From: Trichoplusia ni
Lineage: Eukaryota; Arthropoda; Insecta; Lepidoptera; Noctuidae
Length of the DNA stretch: 64,000 bases
Direction: 5' to 3'
Assembly (NCBI RefSeq): GCF_003590095.1
Contig: NC_039501.1
Location: 3,193,673 to 3,257,672 of the forward strand
The first letter of the stretch is position 1. Every line of letters starts with the position of its first letter. A program made the translations under genes and the position numbers. Positions 46,666 to 57,880 of this stretch are shown here, piece after piece. The notes below the pieces were generated by a model that did no database searches, was not told where the DNA came from, and saw only the letters and a program-made list of their open reading frames with translations.

Positions 46666-47001
46666 TTATTAGCTGACTTATATAATCGGGTTAAATTAAA
46701 AGAAAATCACATTTGTTGTAAAAATAATGGAAAACTATCCATAGCCTCATTTATTCTGCCTTAAACTTATAGGCACTAATTTGCCATAAAATAAATAGAA
46801 CCTCACATTCCACTATGTTCTATTCAATAATAAGTAAATTAGTAGATATAATAAATTGAAAAAATCAATCTATCATAAAAGCTATTGTTAAAATTCCATT
46901 TCGTTACTTGCCCATAGAAAATGCACTGTCACTAATGACTCACGTTTTTGCTGACTCTACAAAAACCCAGGTATTCTTCGAGTACAGTTTTAAATAACCA
47001 G

Positions 47002-47131
47002 TGCCTGTACTATGAGATCTTTAAGGGAAATTATCGGCACTGTGCGAGCGAGATAGCGTTATACACTATAGTAGAGCCATTTCGCTTGCACAGCGACGAA
47101 AACTTTACTTTTCTATCTCGTAGTACAGGCA
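47002..47131. repeat. Foldback hairpin, best copy with outer and inner arms
   Basis: The outer arms TGCCTGTACTATGAGAT (47002-47018) and ATCTCGTAGTACAGGCA (47115-47131) pair over 17 bases with one mismatch. The inner arms CACTGTGCGAGCGAGATAGC and GCCATTTCGCTTGCACAGCG pair imperfectly around TATACACTATAG. The whole is a 130-bp snap-back unit. The frame at 46948-47151 is simply this hairpin. No target duplication was identified. Confidence 0.8.
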
Positions 47132-48044
47132 AGAGTATGGAACTAAATTGAATAGAATTAATTGGAATTCCTGAGCGGACTCAGAGCGTAAGATTAGCAT
47201 GCTAAAAACGTTTTCTTAGAAATCAAGTTTTAGCCTTAAAAGCTTTCGCGAAAGAATTTGTTTTGTGCTAAAACTGTCTTTGTTTTATAATTCTTAGTAC
47301 GAGTGCATGAATTTTATTTGAATTTTTCTTTCTTTCAACTGAATGTTTTTAGTGAGAATTTTATTACAGGTTTCTTGTTCTTTTTTCTTATTTCGGTATT
47401 TAGTTTTTACATGATGGGAAGTTTCGCGAACATTAAATCTAAAAATATATTTTCCTACTTCTGATTAATTTCGATGCAAGCTCCAAGACAGTAAATATTT
47501 TCCCTGAAACACACAAAGCTTAACTGCTAGGTGGTTTTCGTAAGTTATCATTGTGGATCCTGGCTTACAGGAGTTGTAATGATAGGCAAAAAACGTTAAA
47601 TCTAAGGAGTGAAAAACAACACTTAGACCCTATAAATTGTAATGAATCATTAATACTTGACCCATTAATTAAAACTAAAAAAAATTGTGCGTCCTTAATT
47701 TTACGCGGCTTTATACGTTGTAGATGCTACAACGTTATTGTTAAAGCATATCTAGATATATTCTTCATAATATCTGCCTGACTCAGAAGTTTCTATAAAA
47801 ATTAATCAGCTGTGAAAATTTCAACCGTCGCGTCTTCAATTTCATTTTAGTCTTAACCATAATCGAATATTACTATTAACTTATCTCTTTAAAATCAGCC
47901 AGCCGTGATAAAGGTTATAGGGATAACGAATTTATGAATTAGCCTCAACCGATCCGTTGTCCAGCAATTAGATTATTTTATCGAATAAGATTAAGAGGCA
48001 ACTGGATTATTTTGGGTTTCATAAAATCCCAATTACGTAACATG

Positions 48045-48170
48045 ATCATCGTCCTAGCATTTTTCCAACTATCTTTTTACAAACTGTTTCTAACTATCTA
48101 GCAAGTGTAATCGGATTCAGGCAAGTACTAGTGTTTTACAAGGAGCGCCGCTATCTGCCCGTACGTTACC
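48045..48170 (-). repeat. HaSE-type SINE, degraded minus-strand copy
   Basis: ATCATCGTCCTAGCATTTTT, CCAACTATC, AAGTACTAGTGTTTTACAAG and GAGCGCCGCTATCTGCCC follow the reverse complement of the SINE body as in 18218-18422. Strongly diverged. Confidence 0.6.
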
Positions 48171-48813
48171 AGGCTGTATCTCTGTAACATGAACCGTGCT
48201 AGACAGTTCAGATGGATAAAGTCATTTTTAATACACTGACTACACAACTATATCACCTACTCGGTCATGTATTTGCCCACAGCCAGATTATATAACAAGA
48301 TAAAAAAGACTATAAGCCAGATTTTCATCATAAAATAAAAGATATTTTCTCAAAAATCCCGTATGTAGAGCATGAATAACTCGCCTTCAGAATATTCCTC
48401 TGTTTTACGGACCATGTGAAGTCTACTGCGTTTAGTTGAAGCAAAATGTTCTAATTTGTTCCTGTCTACAATGAGCGCTCTCCACCCGAGAAACGTTTAC
48501 ATGAATTTATAACTTAAAATGAACTCGCAATTTCGGTAATATCATAAGAGAAATGTAGAAATTCTAGAGACTATGACAATCAAAATATTATGATCAGGTT
48601 ATTAAGTGCAGATTGTCTAGTACTATAATTGATATTGTCTTTAAGTGAATACGGTGAGAGAGCTGACCTAAAAACAGTTTGGCGAAGGTCAGGTAAAAAC
48701 AATAATAATTTGCAATAAAAAATCATCAATTTTCATGGGTAAACAATAAAATCATCTGGCAATCGCAGTTGATATACAGCCTGGTGATAAACGGAAAGAC
48801 AGCGCAACTTTAT
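48171..48813. other. Non-coding stretch with TAGGGTTCCGTA-type pieces
   Basis: GGCTGTATCTCTGTAACATG, AACCGTGCTAGACAGTTCAG (about 48172) and CAGCCTGGTGATAAACGGAA, AGACAGCGCAACTTTA (about 48778) are internal pieces of this family. The second is directly joined to the repeat at 48814. No gene. Confidence 0.5.
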
Positions 48814-48960
48814 TATAATAATATAATATAATATTGGACAACATTCACGCAACGCCTCAAAAATCTCAAATTAAGCAGAGCTTGTGTTATGAGTACTAAA
48901 CAACTGATAAACATTTATATATATTTCTAAATACATACATAATATACAAACATACATAAT
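48814..48960 (+). repeat. Interspersed repeat (TTGGACAA family), copy 2
   Basis: ATATTGGACAACATTCACGC, CTCAAATTAAGCAGAGCTTG, TGTTATGAGTACTAAACAAC and TGATAAACATTTATATATA are collinear with 29810-29950, including the shared ATAATATAATATAATATT start. Confidence 0.75.
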
Positions 48961-49413
48961 TATATGATTCCGTTTTATCTTTAGGGTACGGAAACTTAAA
49001 ACGGTGTGCGTTAAAAAAAGGCTTGATACTTTATTGAGTATTATAAACGATATATTAATTACTAATACATTTTTTTTTATTAAATTCCTGTATCTTCCAG
49101 TGCTAATAAAAGATTTAAAAAAAAATCTGTACTTCCAGTTAAATCAGTAAAAAAGAAATAACACCAATTGAAATCCATTTGCGACCTCTGACCTATTTCC
49201 CAACCACATTGGTACCAAAAAGTACCAGATGGGCAATAAATTTAAAATTCAAATTAAAAAATCCTGGGATCTCCCGCTTCAAGTTTCCTTTTTGATGACT
49301 CTAATAAATGCTGGCATAATTTTTATGGGCATACTTAATCGACGAACAGCCTTAAAAATGGCGTCCCGAAACATTGGAAATCAAATAAAAATATCACGTA
49401 TAAAGCATTTGCG

Positions 49414-49557
49414 TGCCTTCGTACTGTAAACTCATTTTGCAACACTGAGCAGGACAGTTTCGGATGTAAAAGCGAGATGACATTATACGCAGTCTATTGC
49501 GCTGTCTCACTTCTACAACGACAACAATAAGATGAGCTGTTCATAGTACAGACATTG
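49414..49557. repeat. Foldback hairpin, copy with outer and inner arms
   Basis: Outer arms TGCCTTCGTACTGTAAACTC and GAGCTGTTCATAGTACAGAC pair imperfectly, as do inner arms GTAAAAGCGAGATGACATTA and GCGCTGTCTCACTTCTACAA. Same two-tier layout as 47002-47131. Confidence 0.65.
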
Positions 49558-51219
49558 ATCAGAAGCAGTTAATTTTTGTTCTTTGCGAGTTGAATAATGT
49601 ATGAAATTACAGTATCCAAGTTGTAACCATTCAGAGAATAAGAGATTTATTCTGAGAGAGCTACATATTATTGGCAATAGCTGTAAATTAATGCTTATCT
49701 TTAACTAAAAAAATTCAAAAGTTACTTGTCATCCTTTGAAAATGTTTTAATGTTAAGTTAAATAATAATAAATATTAGTGCTAGTTCATACAATCAGATA
49801 CAAACCCAACATTAGACCAAAAATCTATACTTTTCAACGTAGACCATTAAGGGTATAACAAGAAAAAAAAACACTACAACAAAATCAAAGTAAATTGTGC
49901 CAATAATTGTTTTAACGAAAACAAAAGAATTCTTGCGAATGTCATAAGAATTCTTGTTCCTTGGCCTACATTCATCCACTAGTAAATTGGGCTACAAATT
50001 GAGGGGTCCTACTATTGTAAATTGTCCTCGTAATTGGGAGCGAATCCGTCAGTGGACGTGTTGATAATAGGACCCTTATGGAAGAATGCATTGGATTATG
50101 TCGTAAATACTATTCACTTTTGTAAATGTCTTTTGATGTGATGTAATACGATAATAAGTAACTATTGTGTTCCATATATTACATAATATATTTGAATATG
50201 TGTTTTACTAGAGCAATTTTTGTATAAAATATTTTGAAAGCATTATTAGCTAGGACAAGCATCATAATTTCGTTTTTTGACTAATTTATTGTCGCTGATT
50301 AGATTAAATCAAATTATACATTTGTATTCAAAATCTTACATATTATGCCACTGCTGGTAATAATTCCTTTCCGATTAGCAAGAACTTCTCTCTCTTTTTC
50401 TCTTCTCTTCTACTTCCATATCTCTGTAAGCGAGTGTAATTTATACGTAGAAACTCAAATACAATCACTACAAATACTTTCCAACTTCATCGTTGATAAT
50501 ACAACAGATATTTACATGTTAACAACTCACGCACGGAATTCCCATCTAGATCTAGTTAAGGCAACTATCTTAGGTCAAGGCTGAAACAAGGTTTTGTAAA
50601 AAAAGAACTAGACTATGATTTATAACCTGGTCGTTATTTCGTAAGTATGCTAAACTTGATATTTGGTATGTTATTATACTTCGTATGAAAATCATGCGCT
50701 CGAATCCTAATGTCCTTTACTTAGATTTCTCTAGTTCAATATTTTCCTAATAAACGTATCCAATTCATTTTATCAACGATAAATCATGTAACTAATAGTT
50801 ATAGACGAAGAAAACTTTTCGTGTGGTCATTAGTAAAATTAACAGGCTATAAAGAAATGTTGCCATGTAAAACGTTCATTAGTCAGTTAATTAGTGCTTT
50901 GGTCGACTTGGCCTGCTGTGCTATGTATTTAAGACCGTATTAGCCAAAAATATAATAAAACAATGGCCCATTTGAAATTAAAAAAAATAATTTTGAATTT
51001 GCAGTAGCAGCGAACAAACACAACTTTTACTACATCTTATTATGTCAACCTATATCATGGTGGTTTATTTAAAAAAAACCTATAATTAGTCATTTCGAAG
51101 ACAATCAATCTGTTACAATCAAACAAAGCCCAACCGGCTGGCCTTTCATTGCTGGACTAAAACCTCTCCCTATATACGGGAGGCTTGAGCAAAATCACTA
51201 CAAAATCTTTATCATAACA
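49558..51219. other. Non-coding block
   Basis: AT-rich with no gene or confident repeat recognised. The frame at 50345-50584 has no family features. Confidence 0.5.
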
Positions 51220-51444
51220 CTAGCTGTTGCCCGCGACTTCGTCCCCGTGGTTAGAAGATATAAGTTATGATTTATACCTGCCCTTTTTTCCACATTTTCC
51301 ATTGTATCTTCGCTCCTATTAGTCGCAGCGTGATGGTATATAGCCTAAAGCCTTCCTCAATGAATGGTCTATTCAACACAAAAATATTTTTTCAATTTGG
51401 ACCAGTAGTTCCTGAGATTAACGCGTTCAAACAAACAAACTCTT
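51220..51444 (-). mobile_element. TTGCCCGCGACTTCGTCC repeat family, copy 3
   Basis: CTAGCTGTTGCCCGCGACTT, CCACATTTTCCATTGTATCT, GTCGCAGCGTGATGGTATAT, GTAGTTCCTGAGATTAACGC and GTTCAAACAAACAAACTCTT. It stops before the TCAGCTTTATATATTAGTA end seen in other copies. Frames at 51267-51497 and 51455-51712 begin in or beside it and are not supported as genes. Confidence 0.8.
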
Positions 51445-52594
51445 CTAAAATTTATTGCAACAGTACCAAACCTTTATTTTCCAATTTATGTCAATAAATC
51501 AACTAGTACCAAACTTATCGCAGATAAACGTTAAGATAAATAGCTCGTTTAAAATAGCAGATAGACTGGTTCGTTACAAATTGCAGGGTCAGCTTTTTAT
51601 GTTTAAAGGAGCAACACCGGATCGTGATGGATGCCGCCCCAGGCTTTTAAAGTCTACAAGTCCATCTATCTTGGACTTACAAAAGGGACCTTTTTGCTTA
51701 AGCTCAAAATAAAATTGTGTCATGTTTTTCTTATTTAAGGGTTTGAAAAGTCTTTTAGTGAATTTGAATAAATGGTCATTGTTATCGATTTACGTTATTC
51801 TTTTATTTTATATCTGATTGAAGACCTTTACTGGTTTTAGTCAATTTTGCCGTACTTAGTATTGGAATAGGAATAACTGCTCCTAATAAAAGATAAGAAC
51901 GAATTTGATTTTTTGAATATTATCAGTGGTGCTTGACAACCGGGCCTTACTCTATTATATCTCAGCTACAGGATACAAAATCTTTTCGTCCCCCGCTTGT
52001 TGTGGAGGAAGGTAGACAATTTTTTCCCTATTTACTGCTTCTGATTAATTAAAATGCGGGTTACAAGACATAAACACAGCTTTACCTTGGTTATCATAGT
52101 TGATACTGATTAAAAAGAGATCCAATTAAGGGTAAATGTGGTGTGCTTGCGTTATGCCTTTCATACATTTCCCTATACATGGCTTTGAGCTAGCGATTGC
52201 TACAAGTTTCTTGGACGTATGCGAAAATTTAAACTGAGTGAAAATGATAGTGGTTAGAACTGACTGAGAGTCTTAGTAACTAAACTTTGACAGTAGCCGT
52301 GGGATTTGTGTAGTCCAATTATTTAACAAGACACCCACGTGGGTCTTTAAAATCCTAATGAAAGATAACGAAGCTTTTGTTAAAAATAAACCCAAGTATT
52401 GTGCATAATGAACTAGAAGATGGAGTTTAGTTTCAGTTTTAAGTGTTTTTCACTAAAAATTATACTAAACATATTACATCTTACAAGAACAGAACAGGCC
52501 AATTACTGGACACTAGAATATTACCGAAACATTTTCCGAAACAGAATTCTGAAACAAAAGCTGCTTAACCTTACCACTTAACTTTGGCAATCAA
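51445..52594. other. Non-coding stretch
   Basis: AT-rich with no recognised feature. Confidence 0.5.
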
Positions 52595-52710
52595 TGCCTG
52601 CACTATGACCTTAATACACGAACATCGCCAGTGCGAGAAAGGGACACCGCTATATATTTTGTATAGCACCATCTCACTTTTGCAATAGCGTGTTGGTAGC
52701 ATCAGTAGCG
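52595..52710. repeat. Foldback hairpin, diverged copy
   Basis: The outer-arm start TGCCTGCACTATGACCTTA leads to inner arms GTGCGAGAAAGGGACACCGC and AGCACCATCTCACTTTTGCA around TATATATTTTGTA. The right outer arm is eroded. Confidence 0.55.
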
Positions 52711-54187
52711 TTCTTTAGCCAATCTTGTAAATTGCCAATTAGTTCGGAAGTCCCAGTCAAAAACAGGGATCAATTTTGAGGATTAAAAGTCGGCTTTGTC
52801 TTCGTATATTTTGTTTGTTAAAAGTTCTTCAAGTGTGAAATGGATTTAGAACTCATTTTGTTTACAAGAATTAAATTTGTTACAAAGTTTGGTCCGAAAA
52901 CTTTTTTTGGTTCTATGTGGCTTTTTTGGGGTACGAAAATATTTTTGCTCTTTTTTTTTAAATCTGGTCAAGGGCAAAGGAAAGTCGTACAAAAGTTGTT
53001 CTGTAATAGAGTATAAGATGTATTTGTTTCGTATTAAAGTTAAAGTAGCTATAAAAGTACATTTTAATTTGAACATTACAATTGCTCGCTTATTTACTTA
53101 CGAGAGATACACAGAATTTTATACATTTTAGAAATAACCTCAAGTGGTCCAGTAGAAACATTTGTTTTTTTTTAAGACAATCGGGTGCAACTTAGTAACA
53201 GTACGTAAGATACAGCCCGCCAACGAATATTAATGGACGGATCAACACGGGCGCCAAAATAAGACCTTTTTGCCACTCTTTGTTCAGAGCCCTCTTAATA
53301 ATGTTTCAGTTCCAATCAATAGCAAAACCGTATAAGAATTTATCCCCTAAGAGTCTCCCTTTTCATACAACCATAAGATCCAAAGTAATTGTATCCCTAA
53401 ATGAAATCCAAGGACGAATATAAGGAGAGCAAACTTCAGCGAAACTTCACATCGCATCGCCGTTATATCTCCATCCTTTTCTGTCTCAGAATTTAATCCC
53501 AAAATTGAAAGAGATGTAGGTACGTTTCTCTGGATGGATTAATGTACGAAGGAATTATACATGGTGCTTCATTCGTCTCGTTTATTGCCAGCCATTTGTA
53601 GAATTTATACATCGTGTAGGTTGTATGACTTGTGTTTATTTTTATGAATTATTTTTGACCTGTGGTAGAAATTGGTGATGGAACTATTCGAGTGATTGCT
53701 TCGATATACTTTCGTAGTCATAATTTGACTCTTATTGCCCATTTTTAGGCAATAGAAGTTAAGTTAGTAAGTTAAAGTTTGTTGTCTCTGTAAAAGAGTA
53801 ACAGGAGTTAAAGAACACATTTTCCCACTTGAATTTTTTGCTGTATTTATAATCATTTTCAGACAGTTTGAAAACTTTCATCTATTTAAAAAAGATTTCC
53901 AGTTGGCAGTTTGAATACTTTCATTTATTTAAAATAGTTATAATTTTACAATGCTTATTTGTGATGTGAATAAATTTGTATCTACAGAAACATTTATTAA
54001 CCACATTTATAATCGAATAGAACATTAATCAAAGTATAATTTGTATTGTATTTCAAATGTTCAATAACTAATATTTACCGGTAAATATTTAGAGACCATA
54101 GATAACAGAACGATGTTCAATATTTCATTTAATTGTATTTGTCACGAGTACAATCTGATTTCTAGTTATTCGGTTTTATAAAATAAC
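52711..54187. other. Non-coding stretch
   Basis: ACGTAAGATACAGCCCGCC near 53210 is a TAGGGTTCCGTA-family piece. The rest is AT-rich with no gene. The opposite-strand frames at 52846-53131 lack family features. Confidence 0.5.
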
Positions 54188-54443
54188 TAGCTGTTGCCCG
54201 CAACTTCGTCCCCGTGGGTAGAAGATATAAGTTAAGATTTAGGTATACCTGCCCGGATTTTTTCACAATTTCCATTGTATCTAAGCTCCTATAAGTCACA
54301 GCGTGATGGTTTATAGCCTAAAGCCTTCCTCGATGAATAGTCTATTCAACGCAAAAATATTTTTTCAATTTGGACCAGTGGTTCCTGAGATTAGCGCGTT
54401 CAAACAAACAAACAAGCAAACTCTTCAGCTTTATATATTAGTA
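54188..54443 (-). mobile_element. TTGCCCGCGACTTCGTCC repeat family, copy 4
   Basis: TAGCTGTTGCCCGCAACTTC, TTCCATTGTATCTAAGCTCC, AGCCTAAAGCCTTCCTCGAT, GTGGTTCCTGAGATTAGCGC and TCAGCTTTATATATTAGTAT: the most complete copy, with both ends present. No target duplication seen. Confidence 0.8.
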
Positions 54444-54819
54444 TACATGTTACCTAGAGTTTTGGAATTTTGAATAAATTTTGTTTAAATATAATTTATG
54501 GAAGAACAATGAGAACATTTTTCAGGTTATATCAAATGCGCTAACATGAACGTATGGATACAACGAGTTTGTCAAAACATTTCTTCACAGGCTAGTCAGA
54601 TAGTCAAAAGTTTTTATTGCATTTAAAATAGAAAAATGGTAAAATTAATAAATTTTGACATTTAATCATGGAAAAGAAAACGTTACAATGAAAATTTGAA
54701 AGTAATAATTTATCTTGCTTCCATAACAAATTCTTTCATTACGCACTTATTTTACGGGAACTTGCAAGGATACCACCATGTCTTAAAGTCTGATTATGGC
54801 ATTTGTGATTTTCCCCAAA

Positions 54820-54970
54820 GCAGTTGGCCCCGATAAATAGATAGATAGAATATTATTTATTGCACACCACATTAGTACAGGATTTTAAACAAATGAGTAG
54901 TTACATGGTGCCACAACGGGCATAAATGTATAAATCCGCATGAGTAAACCGTTGCATTAATAAAATATGA
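54820..54970 (+). mobile_element. Snap-back family copy split by another insert
   Basis: GGCCCCGATAAAT (to 54838) and ATAAATCCGCATGAGTAAACC (from 54930) join to the CCCCGATAAATACGCGTGAG of the copy at 8521. The piece between them is foreign. Confidence 0.6.
54839..54929 (-). mobile_element. LINE/SINE 3'-end insert with (GATA) tail
   Basis: A 91-bp insert starting AGATAGATAGAATATTATTT, then ATTGCACACCACATTAGTAC. It sits between ATAAAT repeats at 54833-54838 and 54930-54935. Reversed it ends GGTGTGCAATAAATAATATT-CTATCTATCT, a tail type common in lepidopteran retroelements. The direct repeat is only 6 bp, so the ends are less sure. Confidence 0.55.
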
Positions 54971-55436
54971 TAATATAAAAGCCTTTTTCTATAAAACTAA
55001 TTCATCTTATATGGTCCTATTTACTCTCCAATTTTCTAACATACTTAGACTCCTATCACTTTTTAAAAACGATTCCATAGATTCAAAAGCCCCCTCCCAT
55101 CTAATTTCTAGTAGAAACGCAGTCTAATTCCCATCACGTGATACAACGTTAAAGTTCACATGACCAACTGGGTCAAGCTTGCTTAATTAAGTTCAAACTT
55201 GTTCACGAGCCAGGACTAAGTACCAAGTTAATTTGGAACTAATATGTATGTTATACTTATAATATAAGTACCTAGTATAGTCAGTGGAAAATGAGCTCTA
55301 GATGCAGGGCTGGGATAATAACTCTTCTTCTCAAAGTAATATTATATTCAAATTCAAACAACAGTTGATAAAATTCTAGTTAAATGAACTTACTTGTGTA
55401 TAAATCTCTTACGATGGACAAATTGGGGGCCTTAGT

Positions 55437-55530
55437 GGTTTTCTCAGGTCGTCGTGAAAACGAGAGGCAAATATGCATAGTACGATGCGCTGTCTCCCTT
55501 CCAACATCGCAAAAGTCGTACTTCAAGAAC
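55437..55530. repeat. Foldback hairpin motif, further copy
   Basis: GTCGTGAAAACGAGAGGCAA pairs imperfectly with GCGCTGTCTCCCTTCCAAC, around ATGCATAGTACGATGC. Confidence 0.5.
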
Positions 55531-57501
55531 TTCTAGTAAAGGCATCGTAGTAAAGCACACAGAACCTAATAACATTCAAAACAGACCATCGTAAACCCCG
55601 CAAAAGATAGTTTACCGCTGTATCTTTATATTTATTTTTATATACGTGGTCCTTTATTGAATTGTGCCTTCATTGTTTATGCTTTTCCTCCCGATTTTAT
55701 TGTTTTTCTAGGAAAGACATGGGGCAATACCAACGACATCTCGCTATACGAAATGAAACCTTATTGAATTGTAATAAAAATCAATGTCAAATTGCCATCT
55801 TTGTGAGACGTTAATTTTAAATCTACAGCAAATAGAATGCAGTTAAAAGCGGTTAGAATTTAAATTTTATAAAAAGAATAGAAAAAAAGCTCAATTCAAA
55901 TGTAGAACAAAACATTTGAATATAAAAAATGTTGATTAAAACAATTCTCTTGAATATTTAAATTTTAGAACGTCTCATGATTCTTTGTTTTTTATTTTTT
56001 GTAACATTGCTATGGCCAGCTTTCATTAGTATTCCGTAGTATAGAGATGTTATCTAGACTGAATTCCAAGATATACCCAGGATAGTATCCAGTCCTGTAC
56101 TTGCGATCTACCTTTTATTACCACAGTATATTGTATTTTCTTTTTTTAATAAGTATTTTTTTATCTCGCCCGCAGGTTTAAATTGACGGTAGCATAGTAA
56201 ACATTCATCTCATTGTGTCATTTTCAAGTCATTGTGTCAACTGTCTATTTAGTACGATATATAACATACATTAATGTCACACAATGTTCATCAATGTTTT
56301 TAAAGGCACATAATTAATAAAAATAGTTTGCCAGCCTAGGGTACAAATATCTATATCCTACAAATATCTATCTATAGCCTACAAATATCTCGATTTTAAT
56401 TTAAAGCCATCATGAAAATTGAAATATATTCAGTCAATAAAGTATTCGGTAAAAATCCAACCTGACAATCTAAACCTTATACAAAAGTTCAAGCTAAAAA
56501 AGTAATTTACCGTAAACACAATCTTACGCCAATAAACAAAGAGATTAAAATACAATTAGCAAGAAAACAAACGACTGTAGTTAATGTTTCGATTTGTTTG
56601 AAGAGGGCCAGCACGCGAGCCCTCACTTACACGTAAATAAAGCATTTTATTGTTTTAAAAGTATAGGTTTTTAAAGTACTTTCTGGGACATACCCGCCAT
56701 ATATTATTATAGAAGCTCCCTTAAACCAAAATCTAATCGTACAACCAGCAATCCTGTATTGGGTGTCTTTGTGCATGTGACTTAAATGTTTGTAACAAAC
56801 CCACGACACAAGCATTAATTACTAAATTCGGGGGACGTTTAAAAATAGAAATAAGAAATGATTGTCTATTTTAGATTCCAATTTCAAAATGAATCTTAGT
56901 AGTGTTGCAGTGGTGAAACTTATGGCGCAAAACAAGATCACAGGGGCATTTCAATTTTAAAATAGCTATAATAGGCAATGTTTGTGTGATGGAAAAAAAG
57001 GTAATAATACCAGCCTATATAGATGTAGTTACTTATCACACGTCGAGAAGAATGAAAACTGATCACAAAGCTACATAGCTTTAATTCCAATATTCACTAA
57101 TAATTGAGAAATAATATCTACCTAATACTTACACTACATTAGGATGCAAATGAAACGAGTCCATATGAGGCCGATCGTCATTTCAAAGCCACGAATTAAA
57201 AGTAAAAAACAAAACACTACTACCAACACTAAAGAACGAAACAATTTGAATAAGGCAAGAATAAAACAAGGTTTTTTATTTCTCATGTTGCCTGCCTTGA
57301 GTAATCGCTCTACAATTTATTATTCCGAGTTACCTAGTAGCAAGCTCAGGTATTTGGTAAAGGAACATGAAAGATGACTCGTATTTCACCTGAATATATC
57401 TTTTAAAGGAATGTCTGCTTGGTATACTTTTTGTAATCTTTTTTGTATCTTTACGATATTAAGAAATGTAAAAGATTGGTAATATATACATATTTACTAT
57501 T
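55531..57501. other. Non-coding block
   Basis: Includes a tRNA-SINE tail fragment at about 56760-56815 (GGGTGTCTTTGTGCATGTGA, CTTAAATGTTTGTAAC, CGACACAAGC). Otherwise AT-rich. The frames at 56627-56815 and 57144-57377 are not supported as genes. Confidence 0.5.
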
Positions 57502-57706
57502 GCACGGATAGCTGAGTGGTTGAGGTCACCACGCCAAACCCGCAGTGCGCGTCGTGTCGTGAGTTCGATCTTCGCGTAGAACAAGCATTTGTGTGATCAA
57601 CGAAAGCTCGTTCTGAGTCTGAGTGTCTGTGTGCATGTGATTTGTTTGTTTGTGAAACCCTCGCGACACAAGGATTAAATTCCTTACTGCGGGACTCGTT
57701 TTTTTA
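57502..57706 (+). mobile_element. tRNA-derived SINE, most complete copy
   Basis: The head GCACGGATAGCTGAGTGGTT contains an A-box-like TAGCTGAGTGG (57509-57519) and GAGTTCGATC (57561-57570) is B-box-like, with spacing suitable for RNA polymerase III. The body has GTAGAACAAGCATTTGTGTG and TGCATGTGATTTG, and the tail is GACACAAGGATTAAATTCCT-TACTGCGGGACTCG ending in a T run. Fragments of the same family occur at 3949, 27725, 35205, 41474, 56760, 57770 and 63725. It is not a functional tRNA gene: no cloverleaf is completed after the B box. Confidence 0.85.
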
Positions 57707-57769
57707 AAGTAAAATATTATTTTATTTATTGTCGGTCTATCTGTTATATTGGCTTATACTAATGATGTT

Positions 57770-57880
57770 TACTGCACCAAACACATTGTGCGCGACGTGT
57801 CACAGATTTGATTCCTGCGTAGGACAGGCATTTTTGTGATCCACGAATGCGTGTATGTTCCCATATAGGAAAGGCTTGAA
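57770..57880 (+). repeat. tRNA-derived SINE head fragment
   Basis: CACCAAACACATTGTGCGCG, ACGTGTCACAGATTTGATTC, CTGCGTAGGACAGGCATTT and GTGATCCACGAATGCGTG correspond to the B-box half of the SINE at 57502, only 64 bp downstream of that copy. Confidence 0.7.

Noticed and set aside
52846..53131. Opposed frames of 76 and 84 codons
   Set aside because: They cover the same AT-rich stretch on both strands and neither shows a domain or motif.
57502..57580. Possible tRNA gene
   Set aside because: A- and B-box-like motifs are present but no acceptor stem or complete cloverleaf; the same head with the same tail recurs as a SINE.
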